From the NCBI GenBank assembly GCA_012839665.1, contig DUMX01000276.1:1-9667 (forward strand): DNA of 9,667 bases. The letters run 5' to 3'. The translations under genes were made by a program, and so were the position numbers. The notes under the pieces were generated by a model that saw only the letters and a list, made by a program, of their open reading frames with translations, ran no database searches and was not told the DNA's origin. The stretch comes from Gelria sp. (lineage in GTDB: Bacteria > Bacillota > Syntrophomonadia > Syntrophomonadales > Syntrophomonadaceae). Of this stretch, positions 1 through 6,804 are shown in pieces. Position 1 is the first letter of the stretch. Each line of letters starts with the position of its first letter.

Positions 1-63
1 CTGGGGTCAGGTTTATTTTAAAAAAATCTGTGCTAATCCTAAAAAATCTGTGTAATCTGTGTC
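1..63. repeat. Short A-rich direct repeats at the left edge, possible end of a dispersed repeat
   Basis: The 12-mer aaaaaatctgtg occurs at 21-32 and again at 41-52, exactly 20 bases apart, and a third shorter relative (taatctgtgtc) follows at 53-63. The outermost bases read ggggtcaggttt on the plus strand. Both the ACACAGATT-type tandem units and a GGGGTCAGGT end resemble dispersed intergenic repeats in other bacterial genomes; that resemblance is from memory and was not searched. The element runs off the window, so its size and nature cannot be settled. No hairpin plus T-tract that would end leuS transcription is visible in the 84 bases shown. Confidence 0.45.
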
Positions 64-84
64 TATTAAAGTTCTATTTTCTTA

Positions 85-2562
85 TTAACGCACCACAATG
101 TTTACCAGTTTCCCGGGAACAACGATGGTTTTTACGATGGTCTTATCCTGGATTAACTGTTGTATTTTAGGGCTGGCAAGGGCAATTTGGCGTAATTCTT
201 CTTCGGAAAGACCAGTCGCAACCGTAATCCGATCCCTTACCTTGCCGGAAATTTGCACCACGATTTCTATTTCATCCTGAATCAAAGCAACAGGGTCATA
301 AGTCGGCCATTTTTGCAAACAGATAGCTCCCTCATTACCGCATAACTGCCAGAGTTCTTCACAGATATGCGGCGAAAATGGACTTAACAGCAGCAAGAGG
401 GAATTAATAGCTTCTTTTACTACCGGAAGGTTTTGCTTTTTATTATCGCTATAGCTGTTTAAGGCATTGGATAGCTCCATGGTGGCACTAATTGCTGTAT
501 TAAAATTAAAACGTTCCTCAATATCTTCGCTTACTTTTTTGATAGTGGCATGAGTTTTAAAACGTAATTTACGGGCATCAGCATCTAATTCGGCGAAGTT
601 ATCTGGAATACTTACTTCTCTAATGGCATCAGCGTACCCATTTACCATACGCCATACCCGGTTTAAAAAGCGATAGCATCCCTCAACTCCCTGATCGCTC
701 CACTCCAGGTCTCTTTCCGGGGGAGAGGCAAAAAGGATAAAGAGACGGGCAGTGTCGGCACCGTAGGTATTTATTATATCCTCCGGACTGACTACATTGC
801 CTTTGGATTTGGACATTTTAGCCCCTTCTTTTAAAACCATGCCCTGGGTCAACAGGTTGGTAAAAGGCTCTTCACAAGATAGCATATCTATATCATAAAG
901 AAACTTGGTAAAGAAGCGGGCATACATCAGGTGTAAAATGGCATGTTCCACACCGCCAATGTATTGATCCACCGGCATCCAGTAATCTGCGGCCTCCCGG
1001 CTGAAAGGTATATCACTTTCATGCGGGCTGCAGAAGCGGTCAAAATACCAGGAAGAACAAACAAAGGTATCCATGGTATCAGTTTCCCGCCGGGCCTCCT
1101 GCCCACAGTTAGGGCAGCTGGTTTTATAAAAACTCTCCAATTGATTTAGTGGAGACTCGCCATAGGGCTTAAAGTCAATATCCTCCGGCAGCAGTACGGG
1201 TAAATCCTTTTCCGGTACCGGGACTGTACCACAGTCCGGGCAATAAACGATAGGAATAGGTGCCCCCCAGTAGCGTTGCCTGGATATGAGCCAATCGCGC
1301 AAACGATAATTGATAGTTCCCTGGCCAATTCCATGCTTCTCCATATAAGCAATAATACGTTTCTGGCCTTCTTCTACTGTAAGCCCATTAAAATTGTCTG
1401 AGTTTACCATAACTCCGTCACCGGTATAGGCCTCCAGCATATCTTCGCTTCGAGTTGGGGATTCGGCACCTTTTATTACCACTCGGATAGGGATATCATA
1501 TTTACGGGCAAATTCGAAGTCCCTCTCATCATGGGCAGGAACGGCCATAATAGCTCCAGTGCCATAGTCCATTAAAACGTAATTGGCAATCCAAATCGGA
1601 ACTTTTTCTCCGTTCATGGGATTTATGGCATAGGCTCCGGTAAATACCCCTTCTTTTTCCGCATCAGTTGCGGTACGGGCTATATCACTGGTAGACTGCA
1701 TTTTTTTAATAAAGGCTTTAACTTCTGCTTCCTGGGCTTTCCCGGCCGCAAGCACTTCCACCAGAGGGTGTTCCGGTGCCAGTACCATATAAGTAACCCC
1801 GAAAACCGTGTCTGGACGGGTGGTATATACACTCAAAGTTTCTTTACTGCCGTCTATGGCCAGCGAAAACTGACATCCCTCACTGCGGCCAATCCAGTTA
1901 CGCTGCATAGTTTTAACCTTTTCCGGCCATCCTGGCAATTTTTCCAGGTCATCTAGTAAACGCTGGGCATAAGCAGTAGTCTTGAAAAACCATTGCTCCA
2001 ATTGCTTCTTATCTACTTCACTTTCACAGCGTTCACAGCAACCTTCCACTACCTGTTCATTGGCCAGTACCGTTTGGCAGGAAGGACACCAGTTAACTGC
2101 CGATTTTTTCTTATAGGCCAGATTATGGTCAAATAACTTCAAGAACATCCATTGGGTAAACTTATAGTAATCCGGTTTAGAGGTGGTTAGTTCTCTATTC
2201 CAATCGTAGCTTAACCCCATGCCCTTGAGCTGTTGTTTCATTCTTTCAATATTGCCATAGGTCCAGCGAGCAGGGTGGACTTCATTTTGAATAGCTGCAT
2301 TTTCTGCGGGCAGGCCAAAAGCATCCCAACCCATAGGATGAAGTACATTATAGCCATTCATACTTTTGAAGCGAGCTACTACATCACCAATGGCATAATT
2401 ACGCACATGTCCCATATGCAGATGTCCGGAAGGATAGGGGAACATCTCCAGATTATAGTATTTTGGTTTACTCTTATCCTCGTAAACCTTGAAAATTTTA
2501 TTTTCTTCCCAGATATTTTGCCATTTGGCTTCAATGGCTTTAAAATCGTAACGTTTGTCCAC
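85..2562 (-). CDS. leuS: Leucyl-tRNA synthetase (LeuS), class Ia
   Basis: This cytoplasmic enzyme charges tRNA-Leu with leucine using ATP (EC 6.1.1.4). The 825-residue product has normal bacterial length. The Rossmann catalytic core carries the HIGH-type motif HMGH (residues 49-52) and KMSKS (582-586). The CP1 editing domain (about 225-420) shows TTRPDT at 247-252 and AHDERD at 343-348, the residues used to hydrolyse mischarged tRNA. Cysteine pairs at 159/162, 176/179, 441/444 and 483/486 look like zinc ligands. The C-terminal anticodon-binding region ends in the usual VVPGKLVNIVV-like tail. The chosen start is the GTG at 2562, eight bases after AGGAGG (2571-2576). The frame stays open up to 2709, but that extension would translate antiterminator and tRNA sequence, so it is rejected. 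Expression should be governed by the T-box leader upstream. Confidence 0.97.
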   Translation of the reverse strand: MDKRYDFKAIEAKWQNIWEENKIFKVYEDKSKPKYYNLEMFPYPSGHLHMGHVRNYAIGDVVARFKSMNGYNVLHPMGWDAFGLPAENAAIQNEVHPARWTYGNIERMKQQLKGMGLSYDWNRELTTSKPDYYKFTQWMFLKLFDHNLAYKKKSAVNWCPSCQTVLANEQVVEGCCERCESEVDKKQLEQWFFKTTAYAQRLLDDLEKLPGWPEKVKTMQRNWIGRSEGCQFSLAIDGSKETLSVYTTRPDTVFGVTYMVLAPEHPLVEVLAAGKAQEAEVKAFIKKMQSTSDIARTATDAEKEGVFTGAYAINPMNGEKVPIWIANYVLMDYGTGAIMAVPAHDERDFEFARKYDIPIRVVIKGAESPTRSEDMLEAYTGDGVMVNSDNFNGLTVEEGQKRIIAYMEKHGIGQGTINYRLRDWLISRQRYWGAPIPIVYCPDCGTVPVPEKDLPVLLPEDIDFKPYGESPLNQLESFYKTSCPNCGQEARRETDTMDTFVCSSWYFDRFCSPHESDIPFSREAADYWMPVDQYIGGVEHAILHLMYARFFTKFLYDIDMLSCEEPFTNLLTQGMVLKEGAKMSKSKGNVVSPEDIINTYGADTARLFILFASPPERDLEWSDQGVEGCYRFLNRVWRMVNGYADAIREVSIPDNFAELDADARKLRFKTHATIKKVSEDIEERFNFNTAISATMELSNALNSYSDNKKQNLPVVKEAINSLLLLLSPFSPHICEELWQLCGNEGAICLQKWPTYDPVALIQDEIEIVVQISGKVRDRITVATGLSEEELRQIALASPKIQQLIQDKTIVKTIVVPGKLVNIVVR

Positions 2563-2570
2563 TCCAATGT

Positions 2571-2576
2571 CCTCCT
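2571..2576 (-). promoter_or_regulatory. leuS ribosome binding site that fixes the GTG start
   Basis: A perfect AGGAGG lies eight bases upstream of the GTG at 2560-2562. It decides the start against longer readings of the same frame. It also lies downstream of the T-box terminator, as expected for a transcription-attenuation leader. Confidence 0.9.
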
Positions 2577-2590
2577 TCAAAGCAGAAATC

Positions 2591-2622
2591 AAAAAAACTC
2601 TCTTCCCCGTAGGGACGAGAGT
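2591..2622 (-). terminator. T-box intrinsic terminator of the leuS leader
   Basis: In the minus-strand RNA, ACTCTC (2622-2617) pairs with GAGAGT (2602-2597), and TCCC pairs with GGGA above a single G/A mismatch. The helix is capped by a C(UACG)G tetraloop (2608-2611) and followed by a U-run at 2597-2591. It competes with the antiterminator for the segment 2620-2611. Because it lies downstream of the embedded tRNA gene, it should also terminate the tRNA-Ala transcript whenever leuS is off. Confidence 0.9.
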
Positions 2623-2664
2623 TGAAAATTCCCGTGGTACCACCCTTATTGACAGATATAATAA

Positions 2665-2740
2665 TGGTGGAGCTAGTGGGATTCGAACCCACGACCTCTT
2701 GAATGCCATTCAAGCGCGCTCCCAACTGCGCCATAGCCCC
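2665..2740 (-). tRNA. tRNA-Ala, anticodon GGC, CCA encoded
   Basis: A 76-base cloverleaf fits without defects. The acceptor stem is GGGGCTA/TAGCTCC and contains the G3-U70 pair that marks alanine tRNAs. The D-arm is GCGC/GCGC, and the anticodon stem CTTGA/TCAAG closes the loop ATGGCAT, which gives anticodon GGC. The T-arm is GTGGG/CCCAC around TTCGAAT. The discriminator is A73 and the CCA end is encoded. The gene has no promoter of its own in the seven bases before it. It lies between the two arms of T-box stem III in the leuS leader, 17 bases upstream of the T-box motif, and should be transcribed from the leader promoter and released by processing. Confidence 0.96.
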
Positions 2741-2917
2741 ACACTTACTGTCCACTCGAAAACGATAACGGGTTTTAACCGTTACAGGCTAAATATTACC
2801 TGTAAGGCTCCCCGGCGAGTTCAACTGGCTTTATACCACCTTCCACCACCGGTGGCTCTCTGTCAGCGCCTGTCTAATACTCCGGTTCCCAGCCATTATG
2901 CTTTTAATACATTAGCA

Positions 2918-2946
2918 ATTATAAGGGAATAAACTATCAAAGTCAA
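2918..2946 (-). promoter_or_regulatory. Strong sigma-A promoter for the leader, tRNA-Ala and leuS
   Basis: The -35 box is TTGACT (2946-2941) and the -10 box is TATAAT (2923-2918), with an optimal 17-base spacer. Initiation is expected near 2910-2913, just ahead of stem I. It is the only visible promoter for both the tRNA and leuS. Its near-consensus strength suits a stable-RNA gene as much as a synthetase gene. Confidence 0.88.
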
Positions 2947-3124
2947 CTTTTATTCGCAAGGTGTATTGCTGAACACACATACTCAAAAGGCACATGCAAC
3001 TAGCCTTTACTTCTCAATCAGTTAAGTTCTAAATGCGGAGTCATTTTCAAGATAATCTTGTTATTATCGCCTATTTTTTAATTATGATGGAGGATATTGG
3101 TAATATATGTAGAATTAAGCTGCT
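2947..3124. other. Divergent intergenic spacer before comEA, no clear promoter
   Basis: This A/T-rich spacer separates the leader promoter from the comEA ribosome site. The best plus-strand promoter guesses are weak, for example TTGTTA with a 17-base spacer to ATTATG near 3059-3087. Small overlapping inverted repeats (CAAGA/TCTTG and GATAAT/ATTATC) occur around 3048-3069. No gene or convincing RNA is seen. Confidence 0.4.
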
Positions 3125-3136
3125 GGAGGGAAAATT

Positions 3137-3754
3137 ATGGAGTTAGATAAACGCTGGATAGCACTGGCGGTTGTCATTCTTCTGGTGGCTTTTGCCGGAG
3201 GGATAAAATATTCTAATTATAAAAGCGATAGACAGGTAGAAAAGGATGCTTTATTTCAATCCTTAGAGGAAATGGATGAGGCTGAGGGGCAAGAAGCGGA
3301 AAGTAAAGTTATCCAGGTATATGTTACCGGTGCTGTAAAAAACCCCGGAGTATATCGATTACAGGAAGACGACCGCGTACACCAGGCGGTGGAGATGGCA
3401 GGAGCGTTGGACGAAGCTGACCTTAAACACCTGGAAATGGCTCGTCCTTTGGTAGATGGTGAAACTATATGGGTGCCCGCCGCAGGAGAAGTTCCAGAAT
3501 TACCGGCATCCGTAAATGCTAGTGGAGCTTATGGTAGCACTGCATCTCAAGGCTCGGCTTTGGTTAATATTAATACGGCCTCTGCTCAAGAAATGGCAGA
3601 CAAGCTGGACGGTATAGGCCCAACTCTGGGGCAGCGGATAGTAGATTACCGTACCAGCAACGGTCCTTTTAAAGATATAGAGGAAATTAAAAATGTCAGC
3701 GGTATCGGAGACAAGAGATTCGAAGCCATCAAAAATAAAATAAGTGTACGGTAA
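3137..3754 (+). CDS. comEA: ComEA, membrane-anchored competence DNA receptor
   Basis: ComEA binds double-stranded DNA on the outer face of the membrane and hands it to the ComEC channel during natural transformation. The 205-residue protein has one N-terminal membrane anchor (about 7-23) and an acidic linker rich in Glu (about 35-56). An SLBB domain follows (about 57-115, containing VYVTGAVKNPGVY), then a Ser/Ala/Gly-rich spacer. The C-terminal double helix-hairpin-helix DNA-binding domain (about 142-205) carries the hairpins DGIGPTLGQRI and SGIGDKRFEAI. This domain order and length are typical of Gram-positive ComEA. GGAGGG at 3125-3130 lies six bases before the ATG. It is followed after 29 bases by comEC in the same direction, so an operon is likely. 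Confidence 0.94.
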   Translation: MELDKRWIALAVVILLVAFAGGIKYSNYKSDRQVEKDALFQSLEEMDEAEGQEAESKVIQVYVTGAVKNPGVYRLQEDDRVHQAVEMAGALDEADLKHLEMARPLVDGETIWVPAAGEVPELPASVNASGAYGSTASQGSALVNINTASAQEMADKLDGIGPTLGQRIVDYRTSNGPFKDIEEIKNVSGIGDKRFEAIKNKISVR

Positions 3755-3783
3755 TGGTCTAATATGTAAAGCAGGTTTATATT

Positions 3784-6096
3784 ATGTTTCCTTTTTGGTT
3801 TTTAGTTTGTATATTTTTTGCCATAGCTATAGTACTGGCCAAATATCATTTATGGATACTGGCCTTTCTTTTTATCATCAGCTTACTCATATTTGCAGTT
3901 TACAGCCGTAGCTATTCCCGGGAGGCCTTTACCGGGGTTTTTGTAATTATGGCTGGTATACTCTATTTTTCCTTCTTCACTATCCCAGTCCCGGAACAAC
4001 TGCCAGAAATAAAGCCAGCCCAGATTGAGGGCACTGTAAAAGATTATCCCCGCTTTGATGGGGATAAGAGTACTTTTGCGGTTTGTACGGATAGCAAAAA
4101 CCGTTATTTTCGTACTGTACAGGTTTATTGTAATTTTGCTACCAATTTGCAAAAGGGTGATAAGGTAAAGCTAAAAGGGTCCCTTAAACAGCCATCGCGG
4201 GCAGGAAACCCCGGGGAATTTGATTACCGCAAATACTTGGAAAAGAACGGTATATTCTATATTTGTTCAGTGAAAGAGGAAAAAGACCTTTATGTTAGTA
4301 GGGAAGCTAGCGGCTTTTCAAGATGGATAAACTCTTACCGTCATAATAGCCAGGAGCTGATAAAAAAAGTCCTGCCTCCTGATGACGCAACTATACTGTT
4401 GGGTATGTTGCTGGGAATGAAAGAAGGTATTGATAGCAAGGAGTACAGCGATTACCAGAAAACCGGCATAGTCCATATTTTTTCAGTATCCGGACTGCAT
4501 GTAGGCTTTCTCCTGCTTCTTTGTGCCTGGATATGTTCACTTTTAGAGTTTTCACGCGGGAGCCGGATGTTAGCAGGAATATTTCTATTAATAATATATG
4601 CCAGTTTGGTAGGCTGGCCAGTGTCTGTCACTCGTGCGGTTATAATGGGAGCGCTGGGCCTGATTGCTTTTTATAGCGGGCGGGATAACCGTATGCTTAA
4701 TAGCCTGGGATTGGCGGGAATAATTGTTTTGTTGATTAATCCGCATTCATTGCTACAGATTTCCTTCCAACTTTCTTTCGCTGCTGCCTGGGGATTAGTC
4801 TACCTCTTTCCCTTGCTAAGGAAGAAGCTAAACTACGGCAGATTAGGTGATTTGCTGCTGGTGCCAATATGTGCGCAAATGGGAACCCTACCTTTTATTG
4901 CTTACCATTTTAACCTTTTTAGCCCGTTGTCTCTGCTAGCTAATATTCCGGTAGCTTATCTGGCCGGAGGAGCAGTGATACTGGGTTTTTTAAGTTTGGT
5001 ATTCGGTGGGTTGCTACCGGGATTAAGTGCCATATCTCTTTATCCAGCAGGTTTATGTATAGACTTGATTAGAGTAGTAAACGAACTGGTCGTAAATATT
5101 CCTGGTTCTTATTTACGGGTGGTAACGCCGGGAGTAGGCTTGATAGTAATTTATTATGTCGGATTACTTCTTTTTATCTACGCATTTGCAGTTGCAGGTG
5201 ATAGAAAACGCTCACCGGTATTTGCCGGGTTGCTAATGGTAGCTTTTTTTATTACGGTCATCTGTTTACCGGGAAACATATATAATCGTGGAAAACTGGA
5301 GATGACATTTATTGATGTAGGTCAGGGGGATAGTATTCTAATTAAAACTCCCCGGGGAAAATTTGTATTAGTTGATGGGGGAGGCAGTGATTTTTCTGAT
5401 CCGGGTACTCGCAAGGTCCTTCCTTATCTGTATCACCGTGGTGTACGTGAACTTTATATGGTGATAAATACTCATCCGGATATTGACCATTTAGGGGGAT
5501 TGGAGTCTGTATTACAGGAGATTCCCGCCCGCTACATTATTATACCTGCCAGTATGGCCAATTCAGAAGAATACCATAACCTGAAAAAAATAGCGCACAG
5601 GCGCAATATACCTGTCAGACCTGTTACTAATGGATATCAGATAAATACCGGGGAAAAGCTGCAAATGAAAATATTACATCCACCCCCGGGAGGTTCAGGC
5701 GATGATGCTAATGAGGAGTCAATAGTACTGGATGTTCGTTATAATAATTTTTCTACTTTATTAACTGGTGACATAGGTACTGAACCTATGCGCCAATTGG
5801 TAGATCAAAAGTTAGTGCAACCAGTCATCGTTTTAAAAATACCTCACCATGGCAGTAAAAATTCATTATTACCGTCTTTCTACGAAGAAAGTAAGCCCCA
5901 ATGGGCAGTTATTAGTGCCGGGGAAAACAACGTGTATGGCCATCCCCATCCCTCGATACTGGAGGCTTTGGAAGAAAAAGGCATTGAAATTCTTAGAACC
6001 GATCAGGCTGGAGCCATTAGATTTTACAGCGATGGTAACCAGGTTAAGCTCAATACAGGCCCGGGTAGCTACAGTCTGTTGTTTCCATCTTACTGA
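3784..6096 (+). CDS. comEC: ComEC/Rec2, DNA-uptake channel with C-terminal metallo-beta-lactamase domain
   Basis: ComEC forms the inner-membrane channel that imports single-stranded DNA during transformation. The 770-residue product has the full family layout. Two or three N-terminal membrane helices (1-66) and an OB-like soluble domain (about 75-170) come first. The multi-helix Competence domain (about 200-495) contains HIFSVSGLHVG (231-241) and FQLSFAAAWGL (328-338). A C-terminal metallo-beta-lactamase-like domain (about 505-765) has DVGQGDSILI (511-520), the metal motif THPDIDHLGG (563-572), TGD (661-663), HHGS (688-691) and YGHPHP (718-723). The metal ligands look intact, so this domain may be an active nuclease that degrades the non-transported strand; that is inference from the family. 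The ribosome site is weak (AGCAGG, eight bases from the ATG), which hints at translation tied to comEA. Confidence 0.95.
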   Translation: MFPFWFLVCIFFAIAIVLAKYHLWILAFLFIISLLIFAVYSRSYSREAFTGVFVIMAGILYFSFFTIPVPEQLPEIKPAQIEGTVKDYPRFDGDKSTFAVCTDSKNRYFRTVQVYCNFATNLQKGDKVKLKGSLKQPSRAGNPGEFDYRKYLEKNGIFYICSVKEEKDLYVSREASGFSRWINSYRHNSQELIKKVLPPDDATILLGMLLGMKEGIDSKEYSDYQKTGIVHIFSVSGLHVGFLLLLCAWICSLLEFSRGSRMLAGIFLLIIYASLVGWPVSVTRAVIMGALGLIAFYSGRDNRMLNSLGLAGIIVLLINPHSLLQISFQLSFAAAWGLVYLFPLLRKKLNYGRLGDLLLVPICAQMGTLPFIAYHFNLFSPLSLLANIPVAYLAGGAVILGFLSLVFGGLLPGLSAISLYPAGLCIDLIRVVNELVVNIPGSYLRVVTPGVGLIVIYYVGLLLFIYAFAVAGDRKRSPVFAGLLMVAFFITVICLPGNIYNRGKLEMTFIDVGQGDSILIKTPRGKFVLVDGGGSDFSDPGTRKVLPYLYHRGVRELYMVINTHPDIDHLGGLESVLQEIPARYIIIPASMANSEEYHNLKKIAHRRNIPVRPVTNGYQINTGEKLQMKILHPPPGGSGDDANEESIVLDVRYNNFSTLLTGDIGTEPMRQLVDQKLVQPVIVLKIPHHGSKNSLLPSFYEESKPQWAVISAGENNVYGHPHPSILEALEEKGIEILRTDQAGAIRFYSDGNQVKLNTGPGSYSLLFPSY

Positions 6097-6100
6097 TAAA

Positions 6101-6125
6101 CTGATAATGAATGAATCATCGTCAG
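6101..6125. terminator. Possible hairpin between convergent comEC and nucleotidase genes
   Basis: CTGATAATGA (6101-6110) pairs with TCATCGTCAG (6116-6125) around a five-base loop, with one mismatch and one G-U pair. It lies in the 57-base gap between two converging genes, where a shared terminator would be expected. Neither side has a good T-run, so its strength as an intrinsic terminator is doubtful. Confidence 0.3.
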
Positions 6126-6153
6126 GTCTGCAGTTTACTAAATAGCTAATAAG

Positions 6154-6759
6154 CTAATCGTTTGGGTTCGGTTTCACCTTTGGAAAATTGTTTATCCAGG
6201 CCTTTATTTCATTCCAGTTGTTTACGCGGATAATGTTATCAGATGCCAGGTGACGATTATAAGGATAATCGAATAAAATTACTGGTAATTCGGTGCTAAT
6301 TTGCTTTGCCAGTTCATAATGGTCCTCAATCATGATATCTAAATCGTATTGCAGACAAATATCCAATTTATCAAAAAAATGCATGTTATCGGTAGTGTTT
6401 AGTACCAGATGATCATAATCTATGCCATGGTTAGTCAGCCAACCCATAGTAGTTTCCTTCACCCGGGGAAACAACAGGTTACGGGAGGTAATTAATACTA
6501 ATTCGTGTTCCTGTTTTAATTCTCTTAGTACCTCTACAGCTTGTTCTTTGGGTTTTGTGTTTCGATAAATGTCTCCCAGATAAGAGAGCAGAAATTTATG
6601 GGCATGTTCCTCATCCCAGCCCAAGACGTCTTCTATGTAATAGTGGTTAAGATCAGGTACTATATTAAGCCCGTTTTCTTGACCGTAAATAGCGGCATAT
6701 TGCATAATTATTTCGGTAGTGTAAGTGATAGTGTTGTCAATATCTACGCCAATTTTCAC
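6154..6759 (-). CDS. HAD-family 5'(3')-nucleotidase, YqfW/NT5C type
   Basis: The 201-residue product matches the small HAD phosphatases annotated as 5'(3')-deoxyribonucleotidases (NT5C, Bacillus YqfW-like). It shows all four HAD motifs: DIDNT with nucleophile D6 and acid/base D8, ITSRN with T91/S92, a lysine in the DKLD stretch (K131), and IED with E145/D146 for Mg binding. It probably dephosphorylates nucleoside monophosphates in the cytoplasm; the true substrate cannot be read from sequence. The start is taken as the GTG at 6759, nine bases after AGGAGG. An upstream ATG at 6786 would place that ribosome site inside the gene. It lies 45 bases downstream of the amidohydrolase gene on the same strand, consistent with a nucleoside/nucleotide salvage unit. 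Confidence 0.82.
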   Translation of the reverse strand: MKIGVDIDNTITYTTEIIMQYAAIYGQENGLNIVPDLNHYYIEDVLGWDEEHAHKFLLSYLGDIYRNTKPKEQAVEVLRELKQEHELVLITSRNLLFPRVKETTMGWLTNHGIDYDHLVLNTTDNMHFFDKLDICLQYDLDIMIEDHYELAKQISTELPVILFDYPYNRHLASDNIIRVNNWNEIKAWINNFPKVKPNPND

Positions 6760-6804
6760 AACTTTACACCTCCTGACTACCTTCATATTATAACCCTAAC
6801 TATG

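Larger units (their letters stand above)
2591..2912 (-). promoter_or_regulatory. T-box riboswitch leader of leuS (Leu specifier CUC), interrupted by a tRNA gene
   Basis: T-box RNAs bind uncharged cognate tRNA and switch transcription from termination to read-through. Stem I shows the AGTA box (2881-2878), the AGAGAG bulge (2861-2856), and a distal helix CCACC/GGTGG (2855-2851 with 2840-2836) capped by GGTGGTGGAA. The specifier side reads GAA followed by CTC (2819-2817), a leucine codon matching leuS. Stem II pairs 2805-2799 with 2788-2782; a IIA/B-like element pairs 2783-2779 with 2771-2767. GAGTG follows at 2757-2753. The T-box is AGGGTGGTACCACG (2646-2633), with the tRNA-end-binding bulge UGGU at 2642-2639. 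Antiterminator helix A1 is AGGG (2646-2643) with CCCU (2614-2611); A2 is ACGGGA (2635-2630) with UCUCGU (2620-2615). The A in ACCACG replaces the usual G and turns a G-U pair of A2 into A-U. Stem III is reduced to GACAG/CTGTC (2752-2748 with 2655-2651), with a whole tRNA between its arms. Confidence 0.92.

Noticed and set aside
2233..2625. Plus-strand 130-codon frame opposite leuS
   Set aside because: It is the antisense shadow of a strongly conserved gene, with no domain signature and no ribosome site.
2563..2709. N-terminal extension of LeuS
   Set aside because: It would translate the terminator, T-box and tRNA; the GTG at 2562 has a perfect ribosome site and gives the normal family N-terminus.
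2555..2932. Plus-strand open frame of 125 codons over the leader region, containing GASGIRTHDLLNAIQARSQLRHSP
   Set aside because: It is the antisense of the tRNA-Ala gene and T-box; strings like this are a familiar artefact of reading tRNA genes backwards. It has no ribosome site.
3085..3112. GGAGG followed by ATGTAG before comEA, a possible start-stop element
   Set aside because: The spacing is about 13 bases and the reading is only a start followed by a stop; it is likely chance in an A/T-rich spacer.
6760..6786. Nine-residue upstream extension of the nucleotidase from an ATG at 6786
   Set aside because: It would place the AGGAGG ribosome site inside the coding region; the GTG at 6759 gives the usual family start just before DIDNT.
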